DNA of 64,000 nt from Bacillus sp. 165 (lineage in GTDB: Bacteria > Bacillota > Bacilli > Bacillales > Bacillaceae_G), in NCBI RefSeq assembly GCF_017742235.1, contig NZ_JAGHKQ010000001.1, positions 186,001 to 250,000 of the forward strand, given 5' to 3'. The notes under the pieces are model-generated. The model was not told where the DNA came from. It ran no database searches and saw nothing but the letters and a program-made list of their open reading frames with translations. The position numbers and the translations under genes are program-made. Positions 7,187 through 17,066 of the stretch are shown here, one piece after another. Positions within the stretch are counted from its first letter, which is position 1, and the number at the start of each line of letters is the position of its first letter.

Positions 7187-8241
7187 TTCCTTTTTCGATT
7201 TCGTTGAATGAACAACAGAGCAAATATAGGCGCGCCAATAATTGCTGTAATTACTCCTATTGGCAGCTCTGCCGGTGCAATAATCGTTCGAGACACTAAG
7301 TCCGCCAGTACCAAAAAGGCTCCACCTGTCAATGCCGATAAGGGTAATAACCGTATATGATTAGGCCCCCAAATCATTCTTGTTACGTGAGGGATAACCA
7401 ATCCGACAAATCCTATTGTCCCTGATACTGCAACAGCGGCTCCTGTTAATATAGAAGCACAGATAAGCACTATGCTTTTTGTTCTCACAACATTTACCCC
7501 AAGATGAAGCGCGCTCTCTTCCCCAAAAGAAATAGCATTTAAATCCTTAGCAAGTAGTAGAAGAACAAAAAAACTTACCAGAGTAAAAGGAAAAATAAGT
7601 TTAATATAATCCCAGCCTCTCATAGAAACACTGCCAAGCAGCCACGATATAATATTGCGCAGTTCTTCCCCAGTCAGCGCAATAAGAAGGGAAAGAAGGG
7701 CTCCAAAAAATGAACTCATTATAATACCTGTCAAAATAAAGGATTCAATGGTCATACGCTTATCTGCAAGCCGCACAAAAAGAAGTACCAAAAACAGTGC
7801 TGCAATACTGGCCGTTATACTGATAAAAGGCAAAGTAAAGGCTCCAAGCAGCGGTAATTGAATTTGAAAAAACAAAACAAATACTGCTCCCAACGCTCCC
7901 CCTGAAGAAACTCCAAGCGTATAAGGATCTGCTAGTGGATTTTTTAATAGTCCCTGAAATGCTGCCCCTGCCAAAGATAAAGAAGTACCTACTAAAAATG
8001 CAAGCACTACTCTAGGAAATCGGATGGACATAATAATATTGATTACGGCAACATCAGCCGGATTTCCAACCTTCACATGAAATAGCTGGTCACATAACAC
8101 GCTGACGGTAGTAAAAAAAGGAATCGACGTAGAACCCATCGATATCCCAAATACTACTGCTGCAAACGCAAAAACAAATGTACATACATAAGAAGCATAG
8201 CGATTATTTATTAAAAGTGTCTGGATAGATTGCTTTTGCAA
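7183..8241 (-). CDS. btuC: Corrinoid ABC transporter permease
   Basis: FecCD/BtuC-type permease, about 352 aa and about ten hydrophobic segments. The family motifs FPRVVLAFLVG, GAAFQGLLKNPLADPYTLGVSSG and GFVGLVIPHVTRMIWGPNHIRLLP are present. I prefer the TTG start at 8241, which has GAGGGAG nine bases upstream; a GTG at 8265 is in frame but lacks a ribosome site. It overlaps the end of btuF by 38 nt and btuD by 4 nt, so the three transporter genes are one translational unit under the cobalamin riboswitch. Confidence 0.92.
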   Translation of the reverse strand: MQKQSIQTLLINNRYASYVCTFVFAFAAVVFGISMGSTSIPFFTTVSVLCDQLFHVKVGNPADVAVINIIMSIRFPRVVLAFLVGTSLSLAGAAFQGLLKNPLADPYTLGVSSGGALGAVFVLFFQIQLPLLGAFTLPFISITASIAALFLVLLFVRLADKRMTIESFILTGIIMSSFFGALLSLLIALTGEELRNIISWLLGSVSMRGWDYIKLIFPFTLVSFFVLLLLAKDLNAISFGEESALHLGVNVVRTKSIVLICASILTGAAVAVSGTIGFVGLVIPHVTRMIWGPNHIRLLPLSALTGGAFLVLADLVSRTIIAPAELPIGVITAIIGAPIFALLFIQRNRKRK

Positions 8242-9166
8242 GATCTTCGACTCCCTCAATAACACGCGGCCCCGGACGAGTAACTAGATCCGAGTTAACA
8301 TCATATACTTTTTTCTCTTTTACAGCTGTAACGTTTTTCCAAGCTGGTCGATTCATTACCTGCTCTGACGCGTTCGGTACATAATACCCATATGTAGTAA
8401 TAATTACATCTGGATTTAGTTTTACAACCTCTTCCTCTGTAAACTGAACCCATCCTTCCTTACTAGAAGCGGTGTTTTTAGCTCCGATGACCTCTAGCAT
8501 TGCGTTCATAAACGTTCCTTTTGCTGCAGTATAAATTTCCGGTGCCGGAGATACTTCAATCCAGACATTAGCACGCTTACTCTCTTCTATTGTTTTCGCT
8601 TTCTCTTCTATGCCTGCGAGTTTATCCTTCATATCCTGAATAACCGTTGCTGCTTTATCTGATGTCCCTGTCGCTTTACCAATCAATTGGATAGACTTGT
8701 ATACATCTTCAAAATTATCTGCATTATTTACAACAACAACTGGTATACCAGCACTTTCTAATTGCTGTAATCCCTCTTTAGAAGTCCCCATTGCAGAAGC
8801 ATGTGCTAGTACAAGATCTGGCTGAAGAGAAATTACTTTTTCGATATTAACTTCCATTCCGCCTACCTTTTCTTTTTTATTTACCGATTCTGGATAATTA
8901 TCATTATCAGAAACGCCTACAATTTCATTCTCTAAACCTAATACATACGCAATTTCTGTATTGCTTGGAATCAATGAGACAATTCTTTTCGGTTTCTTTT
9001 CAATAGTGACTTCTTTATTCATAGCATCTGTAACTGTTATGGGAAACGCTGTATTTCCTTGTATTTGTTCGCTTTCTTTCTTTGGCTCAGCCGCACAGCC
9101 AGCCATGATTCCAATCATAATGATTAACGTGACAAGCCAGCGAAGCATAAACTTTCCAACCTTCAT
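8204..9166 (-). CDS. btuF: Corrinoid-binding lipoprotein
   Basis: Solute-binding protein of 320 aa with a signal peptide and lipobox IMAGC (Cys at about residue 24), so it is anchored to the outer face of the membrane. It has the BtuF/FecB fold signatures PKRIVSLIPSNTEIAYVLG and VSLQPDLVLA-type segments and ends with ALDVNSDLVTRPGPRV-like sequence. It delivers corrinoids to BtuC. It is the first gene after the cobalamin riboswitch. Ribosome site GGAGTTGGGAGA. Confidence 0.92.
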   Translation of the reverse strand: MKVGKFMLRWLVTLIIMIGIMAGCAAEPKKESEQIQGNTAFPITVTDAMNKEVTIEKKPKRIVSLIPSNTEIAYVLGLENEIVGVSDNDNYPESVNKKEKVGGMEVNIEKVISLQPDLVLAHASAMGTSKEGLQQLESAGIPVVVVNNADNFEDVYKSIQLIGKATGTSDKAATVIQDMKDKLAGIEEKAKTIEESKRANVWIEVSPAPEIYTAAKGTFMNAMLEVIGAKNTASSKEGWVQFTEEEVVKLNPDVIITTYGYYVPNASEQVMNRPAWKNVTAVKEKKVYDVNSDLVTRPGPRVIEGVEDLAKAIYPDTFNK

Positions 9167-9313
9167 TCTCCCAACTCCTTGAAGTTAAATTGTGTATGCC
9201 CAAAACGCTTCTTAAACTGAGAAAGGATGTACTTTGAGGGATACCTCTCTATTTAAGCAGCGCATGAGCTGTATAGAGAGAGAATATATTCAATATATTC
9301 TACAAACTAACAA
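9167..9313 (-). other. btuF leader segment between terminator and start codon
   Basis: Non-coding leader between the riboswitch terminator and the btuF ribosome site. I see no reading frame or further strong structure in it. The remaining gap to resE (9581-9686) also holds nothing I can name beyond presumed promoter sequence for btuF. Confidence 0.5.
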
Positions 9314-9340
9314 AAAAACCCATTCCTTGGAATGGGTTTT
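9314..9340 (-). terminator. Riboswitch expression-platform terminator
   Basis: Inverted repeat AAACCCATTCC / GGAATGGGTTT followed on the minus strand by a T run, lying between the B12 riboswitch and btuF. A GGGAATGG segment at 9381-9388 (read on the minus strand) can pair with the CCATTCCC of its 5' half, giving a competing antiterminator. Confidence 0.85.
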
Positions 9341-9377
9341 ATACAACATAAATAAGCACGATAAGCCGTCTGTTGTA

Positions 9378-9580
9378 TCTCCATTCCCACTCCCCGAAGA
9401 ATAGTAAATACACGGCTTTACAAGGCAGGTCTACTGGCTCTTGCTTCTTCCTACTCCGGACCTTCCCGTATAAATACAGTGGTCACCCGTTTCGTCCACA
9501 TTACAGTTGCGGGGACAGCTTTGGTTTTGCACCAAATTCCCTTTTCAGTCTTATTCAGACACCCTATTGCCGCATCAATA
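9378..9580 (-). ncRNA. Cobalamin riboswitch
   Basis: On the minus strand the region carries the B12 box (GAGCCAGTAGACCTGCC at 9424-9440) and the conserved core with GCAAAACCAAAGCTGTCCCC and CGGGTGACCACTG. It sits about 215-410 nt upstream of btuF and ahead of an intrinsic terminator. Binding of adenosylcobalamin should favour termination and switch off the import and salvage operon. Confidence 0.93.
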
Positions 9581-9686
9581 TAAAATTTTCATACAATAAT
9601 ATCATAAATAAAATATTCGGAATTTACAAGTAGTTTATTTTTAATATGTGTTTCATAGGAAACAAGATTTGTCGCCATAAGTGTTA

Positions 9687-11471
9687 TTATTTCTCTGTTT
9701 TTCGCGGCAACACAAACGAAAAGGTCGTTCCTTCATTTATAATACTGTTCACGGAAATACTACCTTCATGGGCTTGAACAATATTTTTAGCAATAGCTAA
9801 ACCTAAACCAGTTCCTCCTTTTTTCCCCCGGGTTCTAGCTTTGTCTGCCTTGTAAAATCTTTCAAATACAAATGGAATATCTTCTTCAGGAATGCCGGAT
9901 CCTGTATCTCTCACTTCAAAAACGAGAGAATCCTCTACTTCATCTAGTATAAGAGTTACATTACCTCCTGCATCCGTATGACGAATTGCATTATCAATTA
10001 AATTTGTCAGTACTTGCTCAATTCTATCGCCGTCAAATACAAAAGTATCCATATGAGTCAAGAATTGTGTTCGTAAGTATACTTCTTTTTCTTTTGCAAT
10101 GCCTTGGAACTTTCGAATAATTTTTTCAACAAACGGAGCAATGTCCATCTCCATTACATTCAACTCCACATGTCCGCCTTCCATTCGCGCCAAATCCAAT
10201 AATTCGTTTACAAGTCGCCCAAGTCTCAGTGACTCGTCATAAATAATTTGTACAAACTCTCGTTTCTCTTCTTCCGTTGAAATAATGTCATCCAAAATAG
10301 CTTCACTGTATCCTTGTAGCATAACCATCGGAGTTCGAAGCTCATGCGAAACATTTTCAATAAAGTCTTTACGCATTTTTTCCAAACGCCGCTCTTCTGT
10401 CATATCCCGCAGCACTGCTACTGCTCCGCGTATTTTTGTTTGATTATACAGAGGTGTCATCAATACTACATAATTCCCCTGTTGCAAATTAATTTCAATA
10501 ACCTGCTGCTGCTCATATTTTACTACTTGGTGAAATAAATCCATCAATTCAAACGGCAACTGCTGCGGGTTCATTTCTACATTATTTTCTCTATACCATA
10601 GCTGTAAAAAACGCTCAGCTGGCGGATTGATTACTACGACTTCTCCCTCTTGCGTCAAAGTAATAACTCCATCTGCCATACTGCTCAAAATACTCGACAA
10701 CTGTTCTTTCTCCTGCTTCAAAGCATTCATATTAAATTTCAGCTGTTTCCCCATTTGATTAAGCGCAGTAGCTAATTCTCCAATTTCATCTTTTGATACT
10801 CTAGGCGCTCTTACATCAAACTTTCCTCTGGCAACCTCAAATGCCACTTCTCTCATTTTTCTAAGCGGAGCTGTGATTCTAGTAGACAGAAAAAAGGCAA
10901 AAAACGTCGTTAATACAATGGCAATTCCTGCAGATAAAAACACAAAATCCGTTGCGGTTTCTGTTGCCCTCTGCGTGACTTCTAATGATTGATAGATGAA
11001 AACCGCTCCATCTTTCGTATCTGGTGTATCTAACGGAACACCAACTAATATCACTTCATTATTCTTCTTTCCATTTTGCTTGTCGTTTACAAAATACAGC
11101 TTTTTACTAACCCGTTTATGCTCTGTAAATACCTTTCGTATATCTTTATCTTTCTTGATTGTTTCAATTGGGATTGTTACAAGAGACCCTGAACTTGGAG
11201 AATATGAAACATGGGTGTCATCTCTTACAATTATGATTTTAGAAAGTGGATCGACCAATTGATAAGATACAGTTTCAACTGTTTTATAATCGGTTCCGTC
11301 TTCGATCATTTGAGAGATTTTCACTGCATAATTCACTAAGCGGGTTTCGTTTCCTTTGATATAATAATTTTCAAATAACTGTAAAAGCAAAATGGCTACA
11401 AAGCCCAAAACAAACGATACAAGAAGTAAAATAGTAATCCAAAGCTTCCCTACTACACTTTTCCAAAACAT
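9687..11471 (-). CDS. resE: Sensor histidine kinase ResE
   Basis: Membrane sensor kinase of 594 aa. TM1 is at about 8-32, an extracytoplasmic domain at 33-170, TM2 at about 175-197, HAMP at 198-250 (DEIGELATALN), a PAS region at about 255-360, and the phosphorylated His376 lies in FIENVSHELRTP, followed by HATPase_c with NLIDNAIRH, DTGSGIPEED, ERFYKADKARTRGKKGGTGLGL. It follows resD with a one-base overlap. In Bacillus ResDE controls respiration and anaerobic/NO-responsive genes, commonly including hmp, which is also in this window. Confidence 0.93.
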   Translation of the reverse strand: MFWKSVVGKLWITILLLVSFVLGFVAILLLQLFENYYIKGNETRLVNYAVKISQMIEDGTDYKTVETVSYQLVDPLSKIIIVRDDTHVSYSPSSGSLVTIPIETIKKDKDIRKVFTEHKRVSKKLYFVNDKQNGKKNNEVILVGVPLDTPDTKDGAVFIYQSLEVTQRATETATDFVFLSAGIAIVLTTFFAFFLSTRITAPLRKMREVAFEVARGKFDVRAPRVSKDEIGELATALNQMGKQLKFNMNALKQEKEQLSSILSSMADGVITLTQEGEVVVINPPAERFLQLWYRENNVEMNPQQLPFELMDLFHQVVKYEQQQVIEINLQQGNYVVLMTPLYNQTKIRGAVAVLRDMTEERRLEKMRKDFIENVSHELRTPMVMLQGYSEAILDDIISTEEEKREFVQIIYDESLRLGRLVNELLDLARMEGGHVELNVMEMDIAPFVEKIIRKFQGIAKEKEVYLRTQFLTHMDTFVFDGDRIEQVLTNLIDNAIRHTDAGGNVTLILDEVEDSLVFEVRDTGSGIPEEDIPFVFERFYKADKARTRGKKGGTGLGLAIAKNIVQAHEGSISVNSIINEGTTFSFVLPRKTEK

Positions 11472-12187
11472 TATTCGCTTACAACCTCAAACTTATAACC
11501 GACACCCCATACGGTACCAATCATCTTTGCTGCACTTTCAGATTTCTTGCTTAACTTTTCCCGCAGCCGTTTCACATGCGTATCTACTGTGCGTAAATCC
11601 CCAAAGAATTCATATTGCCATACTTCTTTTAATAATTGTTCTCGATCAAATACCTTATCAGGAGATTTAGCTAAAAATAGCAATAATTCATATTCTTTTG
11701 GTGTAAGACTCACTTCTTTTCCATCTGCCATCACCCGATGAGCATCGTTATCAATCGTTAAATGCGGAAAGACGATAAGGTCCTTCGATGTTGGTTTTTT
11801 TGAAAAAAATGTGGTCGAAGAAGATCGACGCAATAATGCTTTTACGCGAAGCACCACCTCACGTGGACTAAAAGGTTTGACGATATAATCATCTGTACCA
11901 ACTTCAAATCCTTGTACACGGTTAACTTCTTCGCCTTTGGCTGTAAGCATAATAATCGGAGTAGCCTTTTTCTCACGAATTTCTTTACAAACTTCAATAC
12001 CGTCTTTTCCTGGCATCATAATATCAAGAATGATTAAATCGTAATCAAATTCCTCTGCTTTATAAATAGCACTATAACCATCCTCAGCTTCATCAATTAT
12101 GTAGTTTTCTCTTTCTAAATACATTTTCAATAAACGACGAATTCGTTCTTCATCATCTACTATAAGAATCTTTGCTGCTTGTTCCAT
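11471..12187 (-). CDS. resD: Response regulator ResD
   Basis: OmpR/PhoB-type regulator of 238 aa. Receiver domain with the acidic pair VDDEE, phosphoacceptor Asp55 in LIILDIMMPGKDG, and MLTAK and VKPFSPREV. The winged-helix effector contains LTPKEYELLLFLAKSPDKVFDREQLL and RTVDTHVKRLREKL. The start is the ATG at 12187; a TTG three bases upstream is less likely. It is followed immediately by resE. A promoter-like pair lies at 12357-12384, separate from resABC, which ends in a terminator. Confidence 0.94.
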   Translation of the reverse strand: MEQAAKILIVDDEERIRRLLKMYLERENYIIDEAEDGYSAIYKAEEFDYDLIILDIMMPGKDGIEVCKEIREKKATPIIMLTAKGEEVNRVQGFEVGTDDYIVKPFSPREVVLRVKALLRRSSSTTFFSKKPTSKDLIVFPHLTIDNDAHRVMADGKEVSLTPKEYELLLFLAKSPDKVFDREQLLKEVWQYEFFGDLRTVDTHVKRLREKLSKKSESAAKMIGTVWGVGYKFEVVSE

Positions 12188-12231
12188 CAATAATCGACCC
12201 TATAAAGAAATACCTTATGCCTCTGCTCCAT
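12187..12231 (-). CDS. Possible 14-codon leader ORF coupled to resD
   Basis: A short ATG-initiated frame (MEQRHKVFLYRVDY) whose TGA stop overlaps the resD ATG by one base (TGATG). Its own ribosome site is weak (AGG ten bases upstream). The overlap would allow re-initiation at resD, whose own ribosome site is also weak (AGGG ten bases upstream). It may be chance. Confidence 0.25.
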   Translation of the reverse strand: MEQRHKVFLYRVDY

Positions 12232-12356
12232 TGCAAATGAACCTAATTTGTGTACTCCTTCACAGTGGTCTACACCTCCCTTTATAGAATTATGTACCAT
12301 AATATAATTTCGAATAAAACATAATCTTAACAGTGCATTTTTCCATTTTTACCTAA

Positions 12357-12384
12357 ATTATAACCACACTAAGCACCTCGACAA
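12357..12384 (-). promoter_or_regulatory. Candidate vegetative promoter for resDE
   Basis: On the minus strand TTGTCG (12379-12384), a 16-bp spacer and TATAAT (12357-12362), about 170 nt upstream of resD. It lies after the resABC terminator, so resDE can be transcribed alone. The rest of the 12188-12524 gap holds a leader with a strong GGGAGGTG site followed by a six-codon frame, and otherwise nothing recognisable. Confidence 0.55.
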
Positions 12385-12456
12385 CATTTTACATAACTTG
12401 CATTTATTTCGCTATCTTTTTTTACCGTATCAAAGGACATCCGTAAGTATATTGTA

Positions 12457-12498
12457 AAAAAGCGGAAGAGGCTGTCATAAAACATCTCTTCCGCTTCT
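12457..12498 (-). terminator. Terminator after resABC
   Basis: Inverted repeat AGCGGAAGAG / CTCTTCCGCT with a T run on the minus strand, just downstream of resC. Confidence 0.8.
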
Positions 12499-12524
12499 AC
12501 TAGTATAAAAACATTGGTCTATCT

Positions 12525-13682
12525 TTATGCATATGAGTGTAAGCCTGCTATTATCAGGTTCACGGCAACCAAATTGAACATGATGATAGCAAACCCGATT
12601 ACTGCAAGCCAAGCTGACTTCTCACCATGCCAGCCCTTTGAAAGCCGAAGGTGCAAAAAGGCTGCATAAAATAACCAAGTAATCAGAGCCCATACTTCTT
12701 TCGGATCCCATCCCCAAAATCTTGTCCATGCCATTTGTGCCCAGATCATCGCAAAAATAAGCGCTCCTAAAGTAAATACTGGAAAACCAATTGCAACAGA
12801 GCGATAACCGATTTCATCTAGCAAATCATTATTCACCTTTTGTACAAAAGGCTGCATAGCTGCAGCCACACGCTTACGTAAAACAAGTCGTATGATTCCG
12901 TATATTATAGTCCCTGCTATCAAAGACCATAAAACAGTATTTAACTTCTTCGCATTAACAATCGTCGGAGTTTCCAATACTGGATTCATGTTTCCATCAG
13001 TAAGCAATGTTCCTTCATGCGGCTTAACAAGAGCCGGTAAATTATAGACCATTTCTTCTTTTTGATCATTTTTATTTACCCACTCAAACTTTGTTTCATA
13101 CTTAGCTGCACTAAACGTGCTTGTAACACCGACAAAGCCTAGCGTACAAATGAGACTGAACATTACTGCTTCAAGCCAAAATGTTTGCTTGCTTCGCTTG
13201 CTTTGATCTACATTTTTAATTAAGTAAATTAATCCAGCCACAAAGCTGATTGCCAGGATAGATTCACCTGCTGCTGCAGTCGTTACGTGGATATGCAGCC
13301 AGTAGCTTTTTAAAGAAGGAATTAATGGCTGAATATCACGTGGAAACATACTTGCATATGCAATTACCAAAATGGCAATCGGCAATGCAAATAATCCTAA
13401 AACACTCGTTCGATAGATAAAATAAATAATAATAAATGAAAAAACTAACATCATTCCAAAAAATGTTGTAAATTCAAATAGGTTGCTTACCGGAGCATGT
13501 CCTGCTGCGATCCAGCGCGTAATAAAATATACGAGCTGTGATAGGAAACCAATTATAGTAATACTAATACCGAGCCCCGCCCATTTTTTCCCTTTTTCTC
13601 TTATGGAACCACCAAAAAAGATGGTTGCAACAAGATATAAAATGAACGCTGCAAATAAAAAGTTACTGCTAAGCTGAACCAT
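12525..13682 (-). CDS. resC: Cytochrome c synthesis protein ResC (CcsA/CcsB-type haem handling)
   Basis: Polytopic membrane protein of 385 aa with the tryptophan-rich WWD-type segment [23 protein letters not shown] near residues 320-342, which handles haem in System II cytochrome c maturation. Conserved histidines occur in [11 protein letters not shown] and FLHLRLS. It partners ResB to export haem and attach it to CxxCH apoproteins on the outer face of the membrane. It starts 21 nt after resB, in the order resA-resB-resC. Confidence 0.93.
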   Translation of the reverse strand: MVQLSSNFLFAAFILYLVATIFFGGSIREKGKKWAGLGISITIIGFLSQLVYFITRWIAAGHAPVSNLFEFTTFFGMMLVFSFIIIYFIYRTSVLGLFALPIAILVIAYASMFPRDIQPLIPSLKSYWLHIHVTTAAAGESILAISFVAGLIYLIKNVDQSKRSKQTFWLEAVMFSLICTLGFVGVTSTFSAAKYETKFEWVNKNDQKEEMVYNLPALVKPHEGTLLTDGNMNPVLETPTIVNAKKLNTVLWSLIAGTIIYGIIRLVLRKRVAAAMQPFVQKVNNDLLDEIGYRSVAIGFPVFTLGALIFAMIWAQMAWTRFWGWDPKEVWALITWLFYAAFLHLRLSKGWHGEKSAWLAVIGFAIIMFNLVAVNLIIAGLHSYA

Positions 13683-13703
13683 GCTTCCCCCACCTTATAG
13701 TTC

Positions 13704-15323
13704 TTATTTTTTCTCTGTTAATCCTTTGTCTTCTAATTCAGGAATCGTCGTTCCTTGAAGTACGCCTTTAATCTCATTTCGAAGTCCATACCAGTTTTTA
13801 TTTGTAAAACCAGCAAACCACCATTCATCCTGTACTTTTTGAATCCATACACGGCGATGATTCCAGTACATTCCCTGGATGACTCCAATCATAAATATCG
13901 CTCCGCCCAACCCTAAAATCCACAATGTGAAGTCCTTTCGAACCGTCAAGGCTGTTACGTTACGAGTATCAATACCAGCAAAAGACATCTTATACTTATT
14001 CGTTCCAAGTGGTTCAATATTTTCTTTAATGGCTACAAAACTAACTTCGCCATTCTTTGTTTGCGGTGTGAAAATTTTAAACACGAATGCTGGATTATTA
14101 GGAACCTTTGACTTCGTGTTTGGATTTCCATCTTCATCAAAATAAAAGTCCGGAAAATAACTTAATAGCTTTACAGAATATTCATTATCAAGAGTATAGC
14201 TGTCCTTAGGATTAGTCAAATCAACCGCAATCGGACCTACTTTTTTCCCAGTCGCTTTTTCTTCAACAGTAAAGTACATCTTGGAAAACTCATTTAACTT
14301 ATAGTCAACTTGGTAAAGTGCATAATGGTCATACTTTAATGGTTCATTTACACGTATTTGCCCATCCTTTACCTCTTTTAGCTTCGGCTTTTGTCCAGGT
14401 ATAGGTTTTCCTACAGCCTCGTACAGTATAACATTAGACTGAAAGTTTTTTGGAATTGAATTATTACCTACACGATCAATCGCATTTTCGAATACTTGAT
14501 TTTCTTTTGATTTATCATATACTTCCATGATAAACTTTTCATTTTTTACATAATACTTGCCCTCTGTTCCCGGAACCGCTTTCGTTTCCCCCTCACGAAC
14601 CCATAAAGCCTCGTCCACGTACATCCCTGGTACAAAACGTAGCATAGCACCAATTAAAAAAATGATAAGACCAACATGATTAACATAAGGACCCCATCGT
14701 GAAAAGCGTCCTTTTTCAGCTAAAATATTCCCGTTCTCTGTACGAACAGTATATCGTTTTTTCTCTAAATTTTCTTTTACAACTGCTATTTCTTCGTCTG
14801 TTGCTTTATAAATTCCACCCAGCCGCTGGCGCTGCAAAAAGCTCGGATGGCGTGTCACCCTTTGCTTATTTAATGCTTTATACAACGGCACCACACGATC
14901 AATACTGCAAATAACAAGTGACATACCTAAAGAAGCAATTAACAGCATGTACCACCAAGAACTATATAAGTCTTGAAAACCCAATTCATAATATATTTTC
15001 CCAAGTGTACCGTACTGATCTGCATAATATTCACTCGGCTCTACATTTGGCGGGATATACATTTCTTGCGGATAAATAGTTCCGATAGCTGAAGCCACTA
15101 ATGTAAGAATAATAATCCAAACTCCCACTTTAACCGATGAAAAGAAAATCCAGATTTTATCAATAATCGTTGTCTTGTACGTAATGGAGCGCCTTGCACT
15201 TCCCTCATATCTCATATCTAGCAAGCTAGTAGAATGTTCATCTTGAAACGGTTTGCCGCACGCTTCACAAAATATTGTCCCTACTGGATTTGCATGGCCA
15301 CACTCACATTTCACCTGCTCCAT
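13704..15323 (-). CDS. resB: Cytochrome c synthesis protein ResB with N-terminal zinc-ribbon
   Basis: ResB/Ccs1-type protein of 539 aa. The first 25 residues hold a four-cysteine ribbon (CECGH...CEACG), followed by the ResB domain with TM segments near 65-90, 125-145 and 210-230, a long extracytoplasmic domain, and a final TM near 465-490. It works with ResC in haem ligation. Ribosome site GGGGAGAGGTGAGCGA. It is between resA and resC. Confidence 0.93.
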   Translation of the reverse strand: MEQVKCECGHANPVGTIFCEACGKPFQDEHSTSLLDMRYEGSARRSITYKTTIIDKIWIFFSSVKVGVWIIILTLVASAIGTIYPQEMYIPPNVEPSEYYADQYGTLGKIYYELGFQDLYSSWWYMLLIASLGMSLVICSIDRVVPLYKALNKQRVTRHPSFLQRQRLGGIYKATDEEIAVVKENLEKKRYTVRTENGNILAEKGRFSRWGPYVNHVGLIIFLIGAMLRFVPGMYVDEALWVREGETKAVPGTEGKYYVKNEKFIMEVYDKSKENQVFENAIDRVGNNSIPKNFQSNVILYEAVGKPIPGQKPKLKEVKDGQIRVNEPLKYDHYALYQVDYKLNEFSKMYFTVEEKATGKKVGPIAVDLTNPKDSYTLDNEYSVKLLSYFPDFYFDEDGNPNTKSKVPNNPAFVFKIFTPQTKNGEVSFVAIKENIEPLGTNKYKMSFAGIDTRNVTALTVRKDFTLWILGLGGAIFMIGVIQGMYWNHRRVWIQKVQDEWWFAGFTNKNWYGLRNEIKGVLQGTTIPELEDKGLTEKK

Positions 15324-15354
15324 TCGCTCACCTCTCCCCTTTTGCTGTCAAGCT

Positions 15355-15876
15355 TTATGGCATAATCTGCTTTAAGTACCCTTCAATCTGTTCCTTCGTT
15401 TGTGTTCCCGTTATTTGTTTTACTACTTTTCCATCTTTATCAATTAAAAATGTAGTAGGCAACGGCCCCACACCGTATGTGTTTAAAACTCCCTGTCCCT
15501 TATCGATAGCTATAGGAAACTTCAAATTATATTGGTGAATAAAATTTTTGACAGCCAGATTCGTTTCATCTGCATCCAAAGCGACAATTTCTACTCCTTT
15601 TGCCTTATACTCGTCATACAGTTCATTCATATATGGCATTTCTTTTTCACATGGCTTACACCATGTGCCCCAAAAATTCAAGAATACGCCCTGTCCGCGA
15701 TAATCCTTCAACGAAATCTCGTTCCCTTCCATATCCGTTACCACGAAGTTAGGCGCTTCTTTTCCAATTTGTACTTTTTCTTTATCTGTAAAGAAATTTT
15801 GATATAACGTATACCCAACTGCCCCAATTAAAAGGAACAAGATGATGGTTCGAAACCACAATCGATTCTTCTTCAT
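15355..15876 (-). CDS. resA: Thiol-disulfide oxidoreductase ResA
   Basis: Membrane-anchored thioredoxin-fold protein of 173 aa. The ATG at 15876 follows GGGAGGGTGACG; an upstream in-frame ATG inside rluB was not used. N-terminal anchor [20 protein letters not shown], then [20 protein letters not shown] with the CxxC active site and the cis-Pro segment [10 protein letters not shown]. It reduces the haem-binding cysteines of apocytochrome c before haem attachment by ResBC. It is just downstream of rluB. Confidence 0.94.
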   Translation of the reverse strand: MKKNRLWFRTIILFLLIGAVGYTLYQNFFTDKEKVQIGKEAPNFVVTDMEGNEISLKDYRGQGVFLNFWGTWCKPCEKEMPYMNELYDEYKAKGVEIVALDADETNLAVKNFIHQYNLKFPIAIDKGQGVLNTYGVGPLPTTFLIDKDGKVVKQITGTQTKEQIEGYLKQIMP

Positions 15877-15919
15877 CGTCACCCTCCCAATAGGCGGTTC
15901 AGCTAGTATGCTGAACCGT

Positions 15920-16648
15920 TTATTTTTTTGCATTCGCTGCTAAATGACGTAATTGCTTGACCTCATGAGGAGATAACGAACGTGACTCGCCTGTACGCAG
16001 TCCTTGCAAGCTTAGAAATCCATACGTCTCCCGTTTTAACTTCACAACTTCACAGCCTACGGCCTCAAACATTCTTCTTACTTGACGGTTTCGTCCTTCA
16101 TGAATGGCTATTTGAACAATTCCCACGCCTTTACGACGATCAGAAGATAAAATTTTCAAACGAGCCGGAGCCGTTATGCCATCTTCAAGCATGACTCCTT
16201 TTTCTAGCGTACGTATTTTTTCTTTGTCTAACTGTCCTTTTACTTTTGCTACGTATACTTTTTCCACCCCATATTTTGGGTGCATCAATAAATTTGCAAA
16301 TTCTCCGTCATTTGTTAATAACAATAAGCCTGACGTATCATAATCAAGCCGCCCAATAGGAAAAATGCGTTTATCTACATGAGGAAAAAAGTCTGTTACC
16401 ACCTTTCTCCCTTTGTCATCGCTTACACTTGATATAACACCCGTCGGTTTATACAGTAAAAAATAAACAGGCTCTTCCCTTTGAATTTGTACACTATTTA
16501 CTTCTACCCGATCATTCTTACTCACTTTTGTCCCAAGTTCAGTGATCACTTTACCGTTTACTTTCACTTTTCCTTCTTGAATTAATTCTTCTGCTTTTCG
16601 TCTCGAGGCAACGCCAGCTTGGGCAATAACCTTCTGTAATCTTTCCAT
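15920..16648 (-). CDS. rluB: 23S rRNA pseudouridine synthase RluB
   Basis: Pseudouridine synthase of 242 aa with an N-terminal S4 RNA-binding domain ([20 protein letters not shown]) and the catalytic [17 protein letters not shown] motif near residue 100, plus the [11 protein letters not shown] motif of the RsuA/RluB family. It modifies 23S rRNA in the peptidyl-transferase region. Ribosome site GAGGTGAAAACGAG. It precedes resA, as in Bacillus. Confidence 0.93.
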   Translation of the reverse strand: MERLQKVIAQAGVASRRKAEELIQEGKVKVNGKVITELGTKVSKNDRVEVNSVQIQREEPVYFLLYKPTGVISSVSDDKGRKVVTDFFPHVDKRIFPIGRLDYDTSGLLLLTNDGEFANLLMHPKYGVEKVYVAKVKGQLDKEKIRTLEKGVMLEDGITAPARLKILSSDRRKGVGIVQIAIHEGRNRQVRRMFEAVGCEVVKLKRETYGFLSLQGLRTGESRSLSPHEVKQLRHLAANAKK

Positions 16649-17066
16649 CTCGTTTTCACCTCAAATCCATCTTACCCTCATAAGGGGGTGGAATACAAGT
16701 TAACAAACGCTATTATTGTCTGATTTTGTAACAATTTGTTTAAAAAACGTTCACTTTTTGTTCAAAAAGTAGACATAGTCTCATTATGCTAGTTTCAAGA
16801 AAAAAAATACCACTATTAAGCGTTTTCTTAATAGTGGAAGTATAAGACGATATAATACAAGTCGAACATAGTACTCCTTTTTTCATTGTATAGTCTAGGC
16901 CCGTTACTGGACAAGCAATAATTTTTTCCAAGGAGAGTATTCTAACACATATTATATCTTTGTTTCGATTTGCACAAACATCTAAACCGATAGTTTTACC
17001 GGAGTGTTTTAAAATACAGCTTACCCCCTTCTGTAAAGAGCGAGAAGGGTATTGCAAAACAAGATT
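16649..17066 (-). other. Gap between exosporium pseudogene and rluB, with terminator at 16800-16837
   Basis: A minus-strand hairpin CCACTATTAAG / CTTAATAGTGG followed by a T-rich run lies at 16800-16837 and would end transcription of the exosporium-type gene. A 105-codon frame crosses the gap but runs through this hairpin, lacks a good start and shows no family features, so I do not call it a gene. Confidence 0.6.

Noticed and set aside
12240-12290. Six-codon frame (VKEYTN) after a strong GGGAGGTG site in the resD leader
   Set aside because: Too short to support; noted only as part of the leader.
16740-17057. 105-codon minus-strand frame downstream of the exosporium pseudogene
   Set aside because: It runs through a clear terminator hairpin, has no convincing ribosome site and shows no protein-like composition.
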